Source of the DNA: Ephemerocybe angulata
Lineage: Eukaryota; Basidiomycota; Agaricomycetes; Agaricales; Psathyrellaceae
NCBI GenBank assembly: GCA_013368325.1
Contig: JAACJK010000163.1
Location: 3,596,001 to 3,660,000, forward strand
Direction: 5' to 3'
Length of the DNA: 64,000 nt
The notes beneath the pieces were generated by a model. It ran no database searches. It was not told where the DNA came from and saw only the letters and a list, made by a program, of their open reading frames with translations. Made by a program: the position numbers and the translations under genes. This document shows positions 23,134 to 33,724 of the stretch, piece after piece (positions within the stretch are counted from its first letter, which is position 1; the number at the start of each line of letters is the position of its first letter).

Positions 23134-23839
23134 ATCTAAGTAGCCTCCCGTAGTCAGATAATTGTATGTCTTCATTCTATTTGTTCTCCATGGCCAGCCT
23201 CAACTCGCTGGGAGGGGGACAGAGGGTACGAAGAGGTTGGACCCATGACGAATCTGGAGGCGGGAGGTTGGGGCAACTTGGGGGTGAGCAAGCTTGGCTC
23301 ACGGACCAATGATGCTAGCGCCGAAACTTAAACCGAGGTGCGCCGACGTCGATGACAGCGCTTGGAGAGCACCGATTACTTACTTACTGTAATGGGTGGC
23401 ACGACAAGTTGATGATCACGGTCCGATATGCATCACTTTGCCCGCTCAGGAGTCAGCGCTGTGCAGTGTGGTTGGGAATGGCAGGGGAGCGAGTCATGAT
23501 CACTTGGCCCGAGCCCAAGACATAGTCCAAGTGGCGATGAGACTATGGCCAGAAACCCAGGGCGGATGACCGCCTCCAGAAATCAATAGCCCATTGCCCC
23601 GTCACTCCCGAGTCGCGTTGGACCATGCGATCAACAGGCTCCGTGTCAGACCTGAAAAATCATAGCGATCCCTCGAAAAAAGGGTGAATGAGTAGCCTGG
23701 TTGTCAAGATGAGTGGTAGCTGAGTATATAAGAGGTGCAGAGACCTGAAACTAGATAGGAATAAATAAAGACATGCTTCATTTAACACAACGGATAGGAA
23801 AGCAGACTACTATGCAAGATGGGATGTCGAGGGAGCTTT
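23134..23839. other. Intergenic between NACHT and repeat-protein genes (tail to tail)
   Basis: No gene is seen. A TATATAA box at 23725-23731 points along the plus strand towards the antisense of the repeat protein, about 45 bases before an ATG at 23773. Confidence 0.4.
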
Positions 23840-25291
23840 TCACTCAGCCGCGGGAGCGGCTTCAGGAGCAGGAGCCGAGGGAGGAGAAGGCCTTCCGCGA
23901 CCACGGCCGCCACGACCGCCACGGACCCTGCGACTACCACGGCCACCACGACCTCCGAAACCACCGCGACCACCGCGGCCGCGCTCCTCAATACCAGCGA
24001 AGTCGCGCTCAGCCGGGGCTTCTTCCGCGGCGGGAGCTGGGGGACCGCCGGCACCCCTTCCTCCGCGTCCACGACGGCCACCGAAGCGGCGTCCTTTGCC
24101 CCCACGGAACCCTCCAGGACGGCGGCGTCCGCCTCCTCCTCCGAATCGGCGTACTTCGAGATCGTCGCCATAGTCGCGCTCCGCAAGTTCGTCGAAATCA
24201 CGCTCGGCAGGAGCTTCCTCTGCCGCGGGGGCGGGAGGCCCACCAGCACCACGGCCGCCACGGCGACGACCACCGAAGCGACGGCCCCTGCCACCGCCAC
24301 CGCGACGGCGTCCTCCTCCACCGCCGAATCGGCGTACTTCAAGCTCGTCGTCAAATTCGCGCTCGAAGATTTCGTCGTCGAAGTTGCGGCCTTCAAGTTC
24401 GTCGTCGAAATCGCGCTCAGCTGGGGCTTCTTCTGCTGCAGGAGCAGGCGGCCCTCCGGCACCCCGTCCACCACGGCCACGACGACCACCGAAGCGGCGT
24501 CCTTTGCCACCACGGAAGCCTCCAGGGCGACGGCGTCCGCCTCCTCCTCCGAATCGGCGCTCCTCGAGCTCGTCGTCGAAGTCACGTTCAAAAAGGTCCT
24601 CATCGAAGTCGCGGCCTTCAAGCTCGTCGTCAAAGTCACGCTCGGCAGGGGCCTCCTCCGCAGCAGGAGCGGGTGGTCCTCCAGCACCCCTTCCACCCCT
24701 TCCGCCGCGACGACCACCGAAGCGACGTCCTTTTCCACCACGGAATCCTCCAGGGCGGCGGCGTCCGCCTCCTCCTCCGAATCGGCGCTCCTCGAGCTCG
24801 TCGTCAAAGTCGCGCTCCGCAAGCTCGTCGTCAAAGTCACGCTCGGCAGGGGCCTCCTCTGCCGCTGGGGCGGGGGACCCGCCAGCACCGCGGCCGCCAC
24901 GGCCACGACGACCACCGAAGCGACGGCCCTTGCCTCCGCGGAATCCGCCACGGCGGCCTCCGCCGCCGCCAAAGCGGCGTTCTTCAACCTCGTCTTCGAG
25001 GTCGCGTTCGAGGAGCTCGATGTCTTCGAGCTCGGCACGTTCCTCGAGGACGGCGTCGGCGAGCTCGCGCTCGAGGACTTCGGCATCTTCGAGCTTGATT
25101 TCCCGGGTCGTCAGTTCGTCGACGAGTTCACGGGCTGCCAAGACATCGGTGGATTCGGCCTGAGGGTGATTTGGTCATGGTTAGTAGAGTTCAACATATG
25201 GTATAGAGACGAGGGTGCGTACAGTGTTTGCGAAGACGGTTGAGCCACCGAGGATAGTGGCGGCAATCACAGCAAATGTAGAGAGACGCAT
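23840..25291 (-). CDS. Secreted tandem-repeat protein, alternating acidic and Arg/Gly-rich blocks
   Basis: Two exons (25291-25223, 25159-23840) give 462 residues. Exon 1 is a signal peptide (MRLSTFAVIAATILGGSTVFA). Exon 2 starts with an acidic helical region (AARELVDELTTREIKLEDAE...). It is followed by five repeats of about 60-75 residues. Each repeat has a cationic half (RRFGGGGGRRR, GGKGRRFGGRRGRGGRG), a linker (AGGPPAPAAEEAP) and an acidic half (AERDFDDELEE). The C-terminus is RGG-rich, then Pro/Ala. Repeated RR and KGRR sites could be cut by Kex2-like proteases. DNA is very GC-rich and all six frames are long, but this frame has the signal peptide and a correctly placed 63-nt intron. Function unknown; compare the gene at 56319. 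Confidence 0.8.
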
Positions 25292-26742
25292 GTTGCAAAT
25301 TGAGATAATCTGTGCGGGCGATAGTCAGCACTGTTCTTCAAGCTGGAGGAGGACTGGGGAGGGACTTACGAGAGGTAAATGGCAAGATCGATCTTAGGGC
25401 CGGCCTATGTGTCTGGGAAGTAGGGAGCTTGGATGAGAACGAGATTGTAATGGGTGGAGTGGTTAAGCTCCTACCTGCTATGTATGAGGGAATGTGCACT
25501 GGGAGCTTAGGTTAAAAGTTGCTCTTGGGAGAGCCCTTTATGTATGACGAACGGAGATTTTCTCTTCCGGTTCATCTCTCGATAAGGACGGGACCAAGTG
25601 CATAGTCGAATACGGTCGGTGAGCACGATCTTGTGATATTATGACATTCATTCTTCTGCTTGATCCCAACAACCAGCGCCTGTGACGGTCGACAAGGTCC
25701 TTGCAGTCCCATCAGAGAGATGGAGATCTACATCAGGGAAAGTGTCCGGGGTGGATTGGCTTGGGATTGGCGTCGGACAAGCCACCTTCGGTTACAGTGT
25801 TGCGGGGTTCGTGGTCTGGGAGTAATCTCCTCAGCTTGGGGCAAGAGAACCGAGTACCAGTCAGGGAAAGGCCAGGACTACAAATCGCAAGCGTCTGCTA
25901 GATGATCAAGAGCGCCCAGGATGCCATGCCCCGGGTATGCGCTATCCGCACTACGGGCACTGAGACGCATTGTGTCATGAATCCTTCGAAAGAAGTGGAA
26001 CCCATTGATAGATGAAGCCACTTGGCTCTGATACACATTGATAGTGACAGATGAACACAGGTTTGACAAGATGAAGTCGCAATAGAAAACACAGGTCAGC
26101 ACATTGCGGATAGATTCCCGCTGGTAAAACATATATTCTTCTGTCTTGAGGAGCTGCGGCAAGCCAACGGCAAGGATCTAGAAGACAGGCCCATGGAGTG
26201 GCCGACGGGGACATCGGGGTGGCACAGGGTGAGGTTTGGTCACAAGAACAGGTTGGGCGCATCAGAGATTGAGGAGTATTCAAGCTGAAGTCGCCAAGAT
26301 CCAGTCCTCTTTGGGCATTTCGAAGGAAGACAGGTAGCGCCCAGGGAGAGTTTAGGGGTCGTGATAGCCCATATTGGCTATGCGTTGGATACGGAGTGAA
26401 CGCTCATTTCAGTCCGACACTAGAGGATCTAAGAGATTCATAAAGTTGCATTTCCAAAAGAGCAAAAACACGTACCGCTAGATGACAACCAAGTTTACTT
26501 CGTCACCAATGCAACCTACTCAACGAAGGGTTCTGTGATTAGTACACATAGCCTTCCAGTGTGTATCATGGCCAATTCGGGCGTTTCAAGAAGCCCCAGG
26601 TTTGGAAGTGATAAAGAGGTTGGCGATGAAAACATTGTGGCTCGAGCGCTCAAAAGACCGGCCGAACCGGAGGACTCCCACGGTCCGGGGTGACGGCCCG
26701 GCACCCTAGACGTGCAGGCTGTCGACAAAGGCGGGGCCGCCA
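25292..26742. other. Intergenic
   Basis: Upstream of the repeat protein and downstream of P450 no. 2. Several short open stretches have no recognisable motif. The HNH-derived fragment begins at about 26743. Confidence 0.4.
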
Positions 26743-26890
26743 TCCTCGAACACACCCTTAGCCGACTAGAAATTGTAGTGCTGTGTGTGCTCCAGTTGCT
26801 TTGGCCCTGTTCACATTTTCTTTACCCTTTAATTTACTTTTGCGATTCTGTAAGAACTCCGTTACAGTGTATGTACTTCGATTACCAACT
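26743..26890 (+). pseudogene. Copy of the HNH gene's last codons and 3' UTR
   Basis: The frame here ends HTLSRLEIV, identical to the last nine residues of the HNH protein encoded at complement 9687-10799. The match continues through about 120 bases of 3' UTR (blocks such as GTTGCTTTGGCCCTGTTCAC and GATTCTGTAAGAA) with scattered differences. The parent counterpart is about 9590-9718 on the minus strand. The HNH core is absent and the stop codon is lost, so this is a non-functional remnant. Confidence 0.85.
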
Positions 26891-26925
26891 AGAAACTAGA
26901 ATATCGCCCCGGCATCCAACCAGCA

Positions 26926-29133
26926 TCAATCCAACTTTCGCTTCCTCAATAAAATCTGTCCAGTTATACTGGGCCCCCGATTCCCCGCAGACCACGAACC
27001 TACAGGGGCCTCTGCAGCGTCCCCTTGGAGCTTCAAGTCATAAGTCGTTATGATATAGGCAAGTACGGCCTTCACTTCGTTGACAGCGAAGAAACGTCCT
27101 GGACTGTAATCGTGGGTGGCCAATGGATGGTTAGGATGATTAGCGCCCCGTCCTTCCATCGGAAAAAGAAATAAAACCGTACCAGGCATTTCTTCCGTAT
27201 CCGAAGACCATGTAGGTCGGGTCCAAGGTTATCATTTGGTGCCGCAAAGGATCGAACTCGTCAGAACCAGTATCTCGCATTTCGGAAAATCTGAAGCCCT
27301 TAAATGTGGTTGGATCATCGTAATACTCCTGAAGGTCGTAGGTCAGTACGGAGTAGGTGTGTTTATAATATTTCAGAGCCTTACCGGGTCTATCTGCAAC
27401 GAATAACTGGCTACAGCGAGCGTAACCCCAGCTGGGACCGTCACCCCATTCGAAAAGACGAAGTCCTTCAGAACTTTTCTCCGCATAGAAACTAGTCAAT
27501 GTTAAGTCAGATTTCTTGGAGAAGACACAGTAGTGCTACTGCGCTACGACGTACTCGCGTTAGTACCCGCAAATCGACTCGACTCTTTGATGAAGCTATC
27601 GAGTTTCCTCATCTGCCGCATGGCGTCTTTTGTCCATCCATGGCTTGAAATGGCTTCCTCAATTTCAGCCCTGAGAGGGGTGATGTACTCCTGGTGAGCG
27701 GCGAGATCGAATAATGCGTTCGTAGTGCTCTATTGATCCTATCGTCAGTCCTATGGGCAGAGTGTTCACACGGAGAAACCGCCCCAGGCGTTCCTTACTA
27801 TAGATGTCGTATGTATTGACGAGGCGTTCATAAACACTATTTTCATTGAGATGTCCTTTACGTTGCGGTGTTCGGGGAGTGCGCCTTTTATCAGCCAGGT
27901 AATCATATCATTCTGAAGTTATATGACGGTCAGACTCGCGCTTAACCGCCCACCTTGCAACGTATGCGCTCAAGACCTACTGGTTTGCCTTCCCAACCGG
28001 CACCGTACTGCTTCATGTCGTCGAGTCTACGTTGAATGGTGGGCCCAAGTAGCCTCTCTGTGTCCTTAATCCCGGAGCGGACCTGTAGCATTGTCGCCGC
28101 AACGGCTCTATTCGTAATGAACTTGACTGTGACTATAGGGCCAGAGAGATAGGGCAGACGTACGGCTTGAGAAAGGCGGGTACTTTGCTCAGAATGCTCG
28201 AAGATACGATGAGATGGATCGTCCAGTCTTCCTGTATTCTGAGATATTCGGGGTCTTGGCCTGCAAGTCTATAGTTAGGTATTTGATAAATAGGACAAAC
28301 GCCAAGCACAAACACAAGGGTGTCCCCACAAAAAGTCTGTTGCTTGCCCGGCAGACAACATGGATTAGTGCTTTGTATAGGGTGAAGGGCTTCCAGTCTT
28401 GGAGGGGCGAGTGTGATTAGCGAGTCGAAGCAGAGCTCAACGGAATCCTACCTTCTCCAGCATCCAGCCAGTCTCCACAAGCAGCCTTAATCTCCTCGCT
28501 AACATCGCCAAATTTCGAAACGAAAGCTCTTGTCATCGGCGTGCGAGCGACGGGAATGTGGAAAGGAGGTGTTCTGATATGGTCTTTCAGTAGATGCTCG
28601 CTCTGTAGAACCTATATAGTAGCACTGGGAGTCAGCTTGTTATCTTGAAGGTAGAAACGGGAGATTGAGAAGGCCTACGTCGTGGGATGCACCTCTGAAT
28701 GACATGACGTCCAGCGGGGCCTTGCGCATGTCTTCAATCATAGCCAAGTCGCTTACCATCACCAGCCATCCACTGGAGGTCGTGAAGGTGGGAATCTTGA
28801 AGACACCCCTGTGGTACTGAAGAGTGGTAGGCCCCATGTAAAGGGCGCTCGGTAACCGGTGCTGGATGGACACCCACTTTCGCGTAACCCGCCTTGATCA
28901 GAGTATGCCCCTCAAATATGAACTTCCATGCATCGAAGTATGTCAGGATAAACCAGCCTGAGCCCAGGGTTGGAATATGTTCGAGCTGGGGATGGCAATC
29001 AGCTTGGGCGCTTGATCATTCCTGGATTGCGGTATGGTTGACGAACCTTCGACTTGGTCCGGTGGAAGGATGTCCATTGGTAGATGAGGAATATGGCGGC
29101 CCCAGAGGCCAGAAGCTCAATGTAAGAGATCAT
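26926..29133 (-). CDS. Cytochrome P450 no. 2 (CYP512-like)
   Basis: Monooxygenase with the same plan as no. 1. The start at 29133 gives an N-terminal anchor (MISYIELLASGAAIFLIYQW), then LEHIPTLGSGWFILTYFDAW, nearly the same as in P450 no. 1. Further marks are a PPFHIPVART-type segment, the KESSR ExxR motif, MRRKVLKDFVFSNGVTVPAG, FKGFRFSEM and the haem loop GYGRNACPGRF. An intron splits the haem-ligand Cys codon (TG|T). The C-terminus ends LLRKRKLD. All exons followed are open. It is divergent from P450 no. 3 over 800 bp and is the closest paralogue of no. 1, 25 kb away in opposite orientation. Substrate unknown. Confidence 0.9.
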
Positions 29134-29931
29134 TAGTCTGGAGAGAGATGGATGTGGGAATGTATAACATACAAGCTTTCTCGATATGGGATGGCATCCA
29201 TACGTAGTTCAACACTGGTAGCCAAAGGCTGACGGAATGCCGAGTCATTTGACCACTTTTACTTACTTTAAATTAGATGTTCTGGCATAGTCGGTCACCA
29301 CTGATGGGGTGAGTCCACAAATAGATAGACCGAGGTAGCCAGTAGAAATGAAAGAACATGTACTGGCCTTCGTGCCAAAGGACGAACATGAACTTTGGGT
29401 CAAAGCCACGGCTGTGGAGGATTATCGGAAATTGCCGTACTACATACCCACGGGCCACAAGGGGCCACACATGGCGCTTTCTGTGATCACGACTTCGTCG
29501 ACGCTCCGCGCTTATTCGGTCCGCACCTTCTCTGGTTTCACCTTTTCTCGATACTAGAGATCTTTGGGCGCTTCAAGATAGTGCTCTGGGGGTCCGGGAG
29601 CTATTTCATGCATCTGGATTCTGGGTTCAATGTGGGGCGATGGGTGAAGCGACTGGCGGCGGTCCCACGGAGTACGGATATCTACTAAACACCAGTAAGT
29701 GCGATGAAGCTCAAGCTAATTATATGCACAAGTATATTAAGCAGGGCATACTATCCTAGAAGCTACATGTGTCTGTAGCCCCAGCTGTCGCAGGAAACCC
29801 CGACTGTTTGAACCCCCTTCCCATAAGTGTGCCGGATATGCCGGTATCATTACGGTATATTAGGGCCTTATATATACACTACAGCTTCTAAAGCATGCTT
29901 TCTCAAGCTCTCATTTTCCCCCAGGTCCACT
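29134..29931. promoter_or_regulatory. Shared divergent promoter of P450 no. 2 and no. 3
   Basis: 800 bp between two divergent P450 starts. TATATATA at 29869-29876 lies 56 bases before the P450 no. 3 ATG. An open stretch at 29348-29557 has no recognisable motif. Confidence 0.5.
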
Positions 29932-32110
29932 ATGATCTCAATTGGAGCAGCCCTTGCAGGCATCGTTCTGCTCTGGTTTCTTCGCAGTTGGTATGAGTTT
30001 GAGGTGATGAAAGCGAAGGTACGCCCACTCTACCTGCTCTTTGGACGTCTGGAAGGCTTCATTCTTTGATTTCTTTGATATACTAGCTACGAGCAATCCC
30101 TACTGTTGGATCCTCAAACTTTTTCACGTACCCCCTCGTCGCCTTGCGATTCATGATGAACGGTCACAACATGGTCAGCGAAGGATACTTCAAGGCAAGA
30201 CCTACCACTAGTTGAAGTTGGGTAGCCCTTGCTGAGCAGAATGACCACCCAGCACCCGAACTCGGCCTTCAAAATAAGAACCCCAATAACGCCTTCCGGG
30301 TGGCTCGTCCTCGGAACAGGTCACCAATTCGTAGAGGACCTCCGACGCGCTAGCACCGAACAGCTCTCATTCTTCCATGCTGCAGGCTACGTGAGCTGCT
30401 CCGCCGTGACCTTGTTCACGACCATGGCCTGACTGACATCCCTTCATCCGAAGATTCTTGGAGCCCCGTGGCTTAACGGAAACCGTGACGCTGACACCTC
30501 TAAACCCCATCATTTCGACGCTGTGCGCGTTTCCCTGACTCGGTCATTTCCTTCTCGTTTTGAGGACATCCGAGATGAGATTGAAGCATCTGTTAGTGAT
30601 AGTTTCGGCCTAACCCAGGGTAAGGTTATCAGCCAATTCTTGATATTGAGACCAACCGCAAACTAACCGATCCATCCCTTCCAGATTGGAACGAAATTGT
30701 CCTTTTCAAGGCGCTCGTTTCTGTTGTCACTCGGACAAGCAATCGCTTGTTCGTAGGATTACCGCTCTGTAAGTTAGCAAGACACAAAGGGATATGCTTT
30801 ACTCACAGTAAATACTTTCGCTCAGGCCGGGATAAAGAATTCCTACAGATCCTTCAAACGCTTGCCATCAAACGAGCTGTTGCCGGGAATGCCTTCCAGT
30901 TCCTACCTGGATTCTTGAAGCCGTACGCCCCAATCCCTCATCCACGCGGACCATTCTTCTGAAGCTTTCTTTAGGCACTTTGGCCGACTGATAAGTCCCA
31001 TTGCGACTGCCATCAAACAGCTAGAACCGATTTTAACACCTATGATTCGCGAGCGCTTGAAGCAGGAAGAAGCGATGGGACCGGACTGGCCAGAGCGACC
31101 GGTGAGTGATGCTCTCTTTCAGTCTGAGGTATCGAGCTGGAAATTTCTCTGCTTACCACTGCCTAGAACGATCTTTTGTCATGGATTCTCGAATGTGCTC
31201 CCCCGCACAAGCGCACTGTGGATGACTTGATCTTTCGCATCATCGTCCTCAACTTCGTATCTGTGCACACCACCTCCGTTGTAAGAATCGCCTTCTTTGG
31301 TTGCGTTATTTGCAGATAACCGATGTCACGCCAACAGACTCTGACCAATGCGATATTCGACCTTGCAGCCCATCCAGAATATATTCAACCTCTTAGGGAC
31401 GAGATGGAAGGGGTGATCAAGCAGAATGGCTGGTCCAAGGATGCGATGAGCAAGATGCGGAAGCTCGATAGCTTCGTCAAGGAGTCGTCAAGGATGAGAG
31501 GGATCGGGTCAAGTAAGTCAGTCGTGATTTATCATCAACTAGTTATACTCACCGCTCGTAGTTGCTATGGCACGCAAGGTGATGTCTGACTTCGCGCTCT
31601 CCGATGGTACTGTCATCCCGGAAGGGTGCACTGTAGCGATAGCCTCGAGGGGGCTGCACTACGATCCTGTGCGTAGGGAGCCTGAGCATTTACACCACCC
31701 TTTCCGAAGCTAATCCTTGCCTCTGCATATCAGGAACACTACGATAACCCCCACGAATTCGACGGTTACAGGTTCCTCAAGATGAGAGAATCTGACGAAG
31801 GGGAAGAGATGAAACACCAGATGATCTCGTTAGAACATGATTTCCTTCTGTTTGGCAACGGGCGGAGTGCTTGGTGGGTCGAACTTCACCACCGATTATC
31901 CCTCGTCATTTCTGACTGATACTGTCGTCGTTTCCCAGTCCCGGCAGGTTTTTTGCCGTTAACGAGGCTAAAACGATTATATCGCATATCGTCCTCAACT
32001 ATGACATCAAGCTGCCTGAGGGTGCAACTTCGCACCCTGACCCAAGGTGGTTTTCATCTAGTTATTTGCCCAACTCGGCTGCGCACCTTGTGGTACGCAA
32101 GCGCCAATAG
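29932..32110 (+). CDS. Cytochrome P450 no. 3 (CYP512-like)
   Basis: ATG at 29932 begins a hydrophobic anchor (MISIGAALAGIVLLWFLRSW), then an IPTVGSSNF segment. The gene has many short introns. The exon after the second conserved block diverges from its paralogues (ILGAPWLNGNRDADTS where the others read LLKDHIRTPPFH-like). It then rejoins them at RVSLTRSFPSRFEDIRDE. The ExxR segment (KESSRMRG), AMARKVMSDFALSDGTVIPEG and haem loop FGNGRSACPGRFFAVNEAK are present, with the Cys codon split by an intron (TG|T). It ends HLVVRKRQ. Frames remain open across the exons followed, so it appears functional, though more diverged than no. 1 and no. 2. Confidence 0.88.
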
Positions 32111-32945
32111 ATACAGAGTGCCTGTATTTACTAAACGCTGTACTGCGCCTCCGAGGTTGTGTGTAAGCGGGATTTTGTAGCTGTCGCTCTTGTGTTTTGT
32201 CCAGTTGACCGGCGCTTAAGCATAGGCGCCCTCTCCAACGTCGGCTTTGGCCGGGGTTAGGACCTCCAAAGGTTGGTGAAGAACGAAACTATCATTTCCC
32301 TTGTAGTCAAACTTAAACTTCGGGGCATTGAACATGCGGCAGGCGGGCAACTTCAGCAAGATACCTTGACTCAGCAGTTTATCAGAATCTCAGCTTTCTG
32401 AACAATGGAAAGAATTGAGGACACTTGGGATTTGATCTCGCTAAACGTAAGTAAACCATACGTTTTATCATCCCAATCCCACTCAGTAGGTCCATTCTTC
32501 TAATCATGCAAAATGGCGAAAGATCTCTCCTCCACTGACAGGCCAATTCAGCATGCGTCTTTCCGCATTCACCGCGTGGTCGCGGCCACAATCCTCAGCG
32601 GTATCGCCAATTTTGCCTAGGTTATACGTCCTCAGGCGTACATAGAAGGCAGCATGTTTTCAGGCCTCAGACAGTTTTCACACACCATTGCCTCGAGGCC
32701 AACGAATCGTTAGTATTATGGCAATGCCTGACCTTTCTAGACCCGAGTCACTCATTAGCAGTGGTCCAGTTTCCACTCTAACCGACATGCCCCGGCCTGT
32801 TCCACTGCGGTTCCACTCTATCAGGAGGATATCCGAGCGCCGGAAAGCCGCCCTAGATAGTTTAAAAGCGAGCATCTTGGCCCCAGTACAATATCAACCA
32901 AAGACCCTCTCACCCATCCTACCTCACTCAACTGTTCATTCCACT
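32111..32945. other. Intergenic
   Basis: Upstream of the ABM-like gene. No gene or clear motif is recognised. Confidence 0.4.
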
Positions 32946-33724
32946 ATGCCTATCATCGAGATTACATCATTTGAGGCCAGCGAAGCCTTGCTCGTTAACC
33001 CCTCGCTATTTTCCATGGTCTTGGACATTGTGTCAACAGCAGAGGGATTTATAAGGTACTGTTCGATATAATTGCTTTCCAAACCCTTCAGGAGCCTGAT
33101 CTTGCACCTCAGTGCGTATGGTGGACTCCAGGTCGAAGATAAAAAGACGGCGTATCTCTCACTTAGTACGCATACATCTTACCATACCTAGACTGGCGTC
33201 TAACTATTCTGATAGCCTGGGAGTCTATGGAGTGCTATAAAAAGGCAGTAGCAAATCCACGGTACCCTGAGATGGCGACCAAACTCTCGGCAGCCATTGT
33301 TGGCAAGCCAGACACTCTGACCTACAATTTCGTCGAATTCCGGAAGGATCACACTCCTTCGTTTGATGCACCTGTTACAGAATTCTGTACCATGCAGCTC
33401 AAGGAAGGAAGAAAGGCTGAAGAGTTCGAAGCGGTCATTGAACCTATGCACAATGCCATCGCCACAGCCGGGTTCTCGGGATTCCATCCGCCTCCAACGT
33501 ACGGAGATTTTGTTGGGAAATCGGGACATTTTCTAGTGACTAGTGGTTGGGATAGCGCAAAGGTATATTCTCTAGCTCCTACAATTTGCTATAACTGCCT
33601 CACCGGTATTTCCAAGGACCATCACGCCGCAAGGAATAATACCACAAAGCCTTGGGTTGACAAGATCCACGAGATCGTGGAAGTCGTCTCTTTAGTCCAC
33701 GTTGATTTTCACAAGTGTATCTGA
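32946..33724 (+). CDS. ABM-like dimeric alpha/beta barrel protein
   Basis: Four exons (32946-33055, 33092-33165, 33216-33562, 33617-33724) give 212 residues. It opens MPIIEITSFEASEALL, continues with AEGFIR and YLSLTWESMECYKKAV, then a second half with TFNFVEF-like and VTEFCTMQLKEGRKAEEFE stretches. This is the two-ferredoxin-fold layout of fungal antibiotic-biosynthesis-monooxygenase (ABM) domain proteins. These are cofactorless oxygenases or small-molecule binders, and many have no known substrate. Its position just after P450 no. 3 on the same strand is suggestive of joint metabolism but is not proof. Confidence 0.75.

Noticed and set aside
23773..25243. Plus-strand frames of 441 and 474 codons and other frames over the repeat gene
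   Set aside because: They are shadows of GC-rich repeats. Only the minus frame has a signal peptide, a correct intron and sensible repeats.
1151..33724. Calling a complete secondary-metabolite cluster
   Set aside because: Four P450s and an ABM-like protein are present, but no terpene synthase, polyketide synthase, NRPS or other backbone enzyme, and housekeeping genes are interspersed.
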